Assembly (NCBI GenBank): GCA_021811615.1
Contig: JAJZNW010000055.1
Location: 83,117-147,116 of the forward strand
Direction: 5' to 3'
Source: Bacteroidota bacterium
GTDB taxonomy: Bacteria > Bacteroidota > Ignavibacteria > Kryptoniales > JAKASW01
Length of the DNA: 64,000 nt
Shown here: positions 63,933 to 64,000 of the stretch, piece after piece
Layout: every line of letters starts with the position of its first letter
Position numbering within the stretch: position 1 is the first letter of the stretch
Notes under the pieces: generated by a model
Database searches by the model: none
Seen by the model: the letters and a program-made list of their open reading frames with translations, nothing else
What the model was told of the DNA's origin: nothing
Made by a program: the position numbers and the translations under genes

Positions 63933-64000
63933 TCACTGCTGCAGTTGGACTCCGCTTATCGTGACAGTGAAGTTGAAGGTCCCGCTGACATCGGGAGTAG
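63933..64000 (-). CDS. C-terminal end of a secreted or surface protein (partial)
   Basis: Only the last 21 residues are inside the window (TPDVSGTFNFTVTISGVQLQQ, then TGA). The pattern PDVSGTFNFTVTISG is typical of the final strands of putative Ig-type (He_PIG-like) domains found in surface proteins. Everything upstream lies outside the window, so nothing more can be said. A terminator follows. Confidence 0.6.
   Translation of the reverse strand, partial: TPDVSGTFNFTVTISGVQLQQ

Overview
The window looks like a chromosome segment from a free-living member of the Bacteroidota/FCB group, most likely an Ignavibacteria-type lineage. The main clue is the type IX secretion C-terminal signature (YPNPFNP..., VYNVLGQ, SGVYFYTLRQG, ending KM[LV]LLK) on four proteins. 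TonB-dependent receptors with carboxypeptidase-like N-terminal domains and an ECF sigma/FecR pair agree with this. There are no rRNA, tRNA, CRISPR or insertion-sequence features that I can support. Nearly everything is on the minus strand; a small plus-strand island lies at about 31.6-35.7 kb.

Layout from left to right: (1) 1-6.7 kb, a two-component signalling block: a four-PAS HisKA_3-type kinase with its NarL-type regulator, then a receiver, a PAS-GAF kinase, an Rcp1-like receiver and a receiver-PAS protein cut by the window edge. (2) 7.2-10.3 kb, two overlapping paralogous radical SAM genes and a small outer-membrane-like protein. (3) 10.7-31.1 kb, a galactan-utilisation locus. In transcription order it holds GH35 and GH53, then a TonB receptor and a secreted beta-helix protein, GH2, GH53, GH2, and the Leloir genes galK, galT and galM. 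Three near-identical palindromes (GTTAGCGCTAAC) mark it as a regulon of a LacI-type repressor that is not encoded here. (4) 31.6-35.7 kb, plus-strand genes for a secreted protein, three pilin-like or envelope proteins and a membrane protein, none of known function. (5) 35.9-48.8 kb, an eight-gene glycosidase operon (GH79, GntR regulator, GH172, GH92, phosphoesterase, two clan GH-A enzymes, GH27) ended by a clear terminator. (6) 49.0-56.1 kb, ECF sigma, FecR anti-sigma, a TonB receptor with an STN domain, and a beta-helix protein paralogous to the one in block 3. (7) 57.0-63.5 kb, a membrane-anchored SPFH protein and a 1863-residue protein that joins two aminotransferase-like modules to a divergent PEP-carboxylase-like module. 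(8) The tail of a secreted protein at the right edge.

The carbohydrate parts fit together. Secreted galactanase cuts galactan or arabinogalactan, the TonB receptors import oligosaccharides, periplasmic GH2/GH35/GH27/GH79/GH92/GH172 enzymes trim them, and GalM-GalK-GalT feed galactose to central metabolism. No SusD homologue is visible. Instead each TonB receptor is followed directly by a paralogous type IX-secreted beta-helix protein, which may be a SusD substitute. The two most unusual items are that receptor/beta-helix pairing and the giant aminotransferase-PEPC-like fusion.
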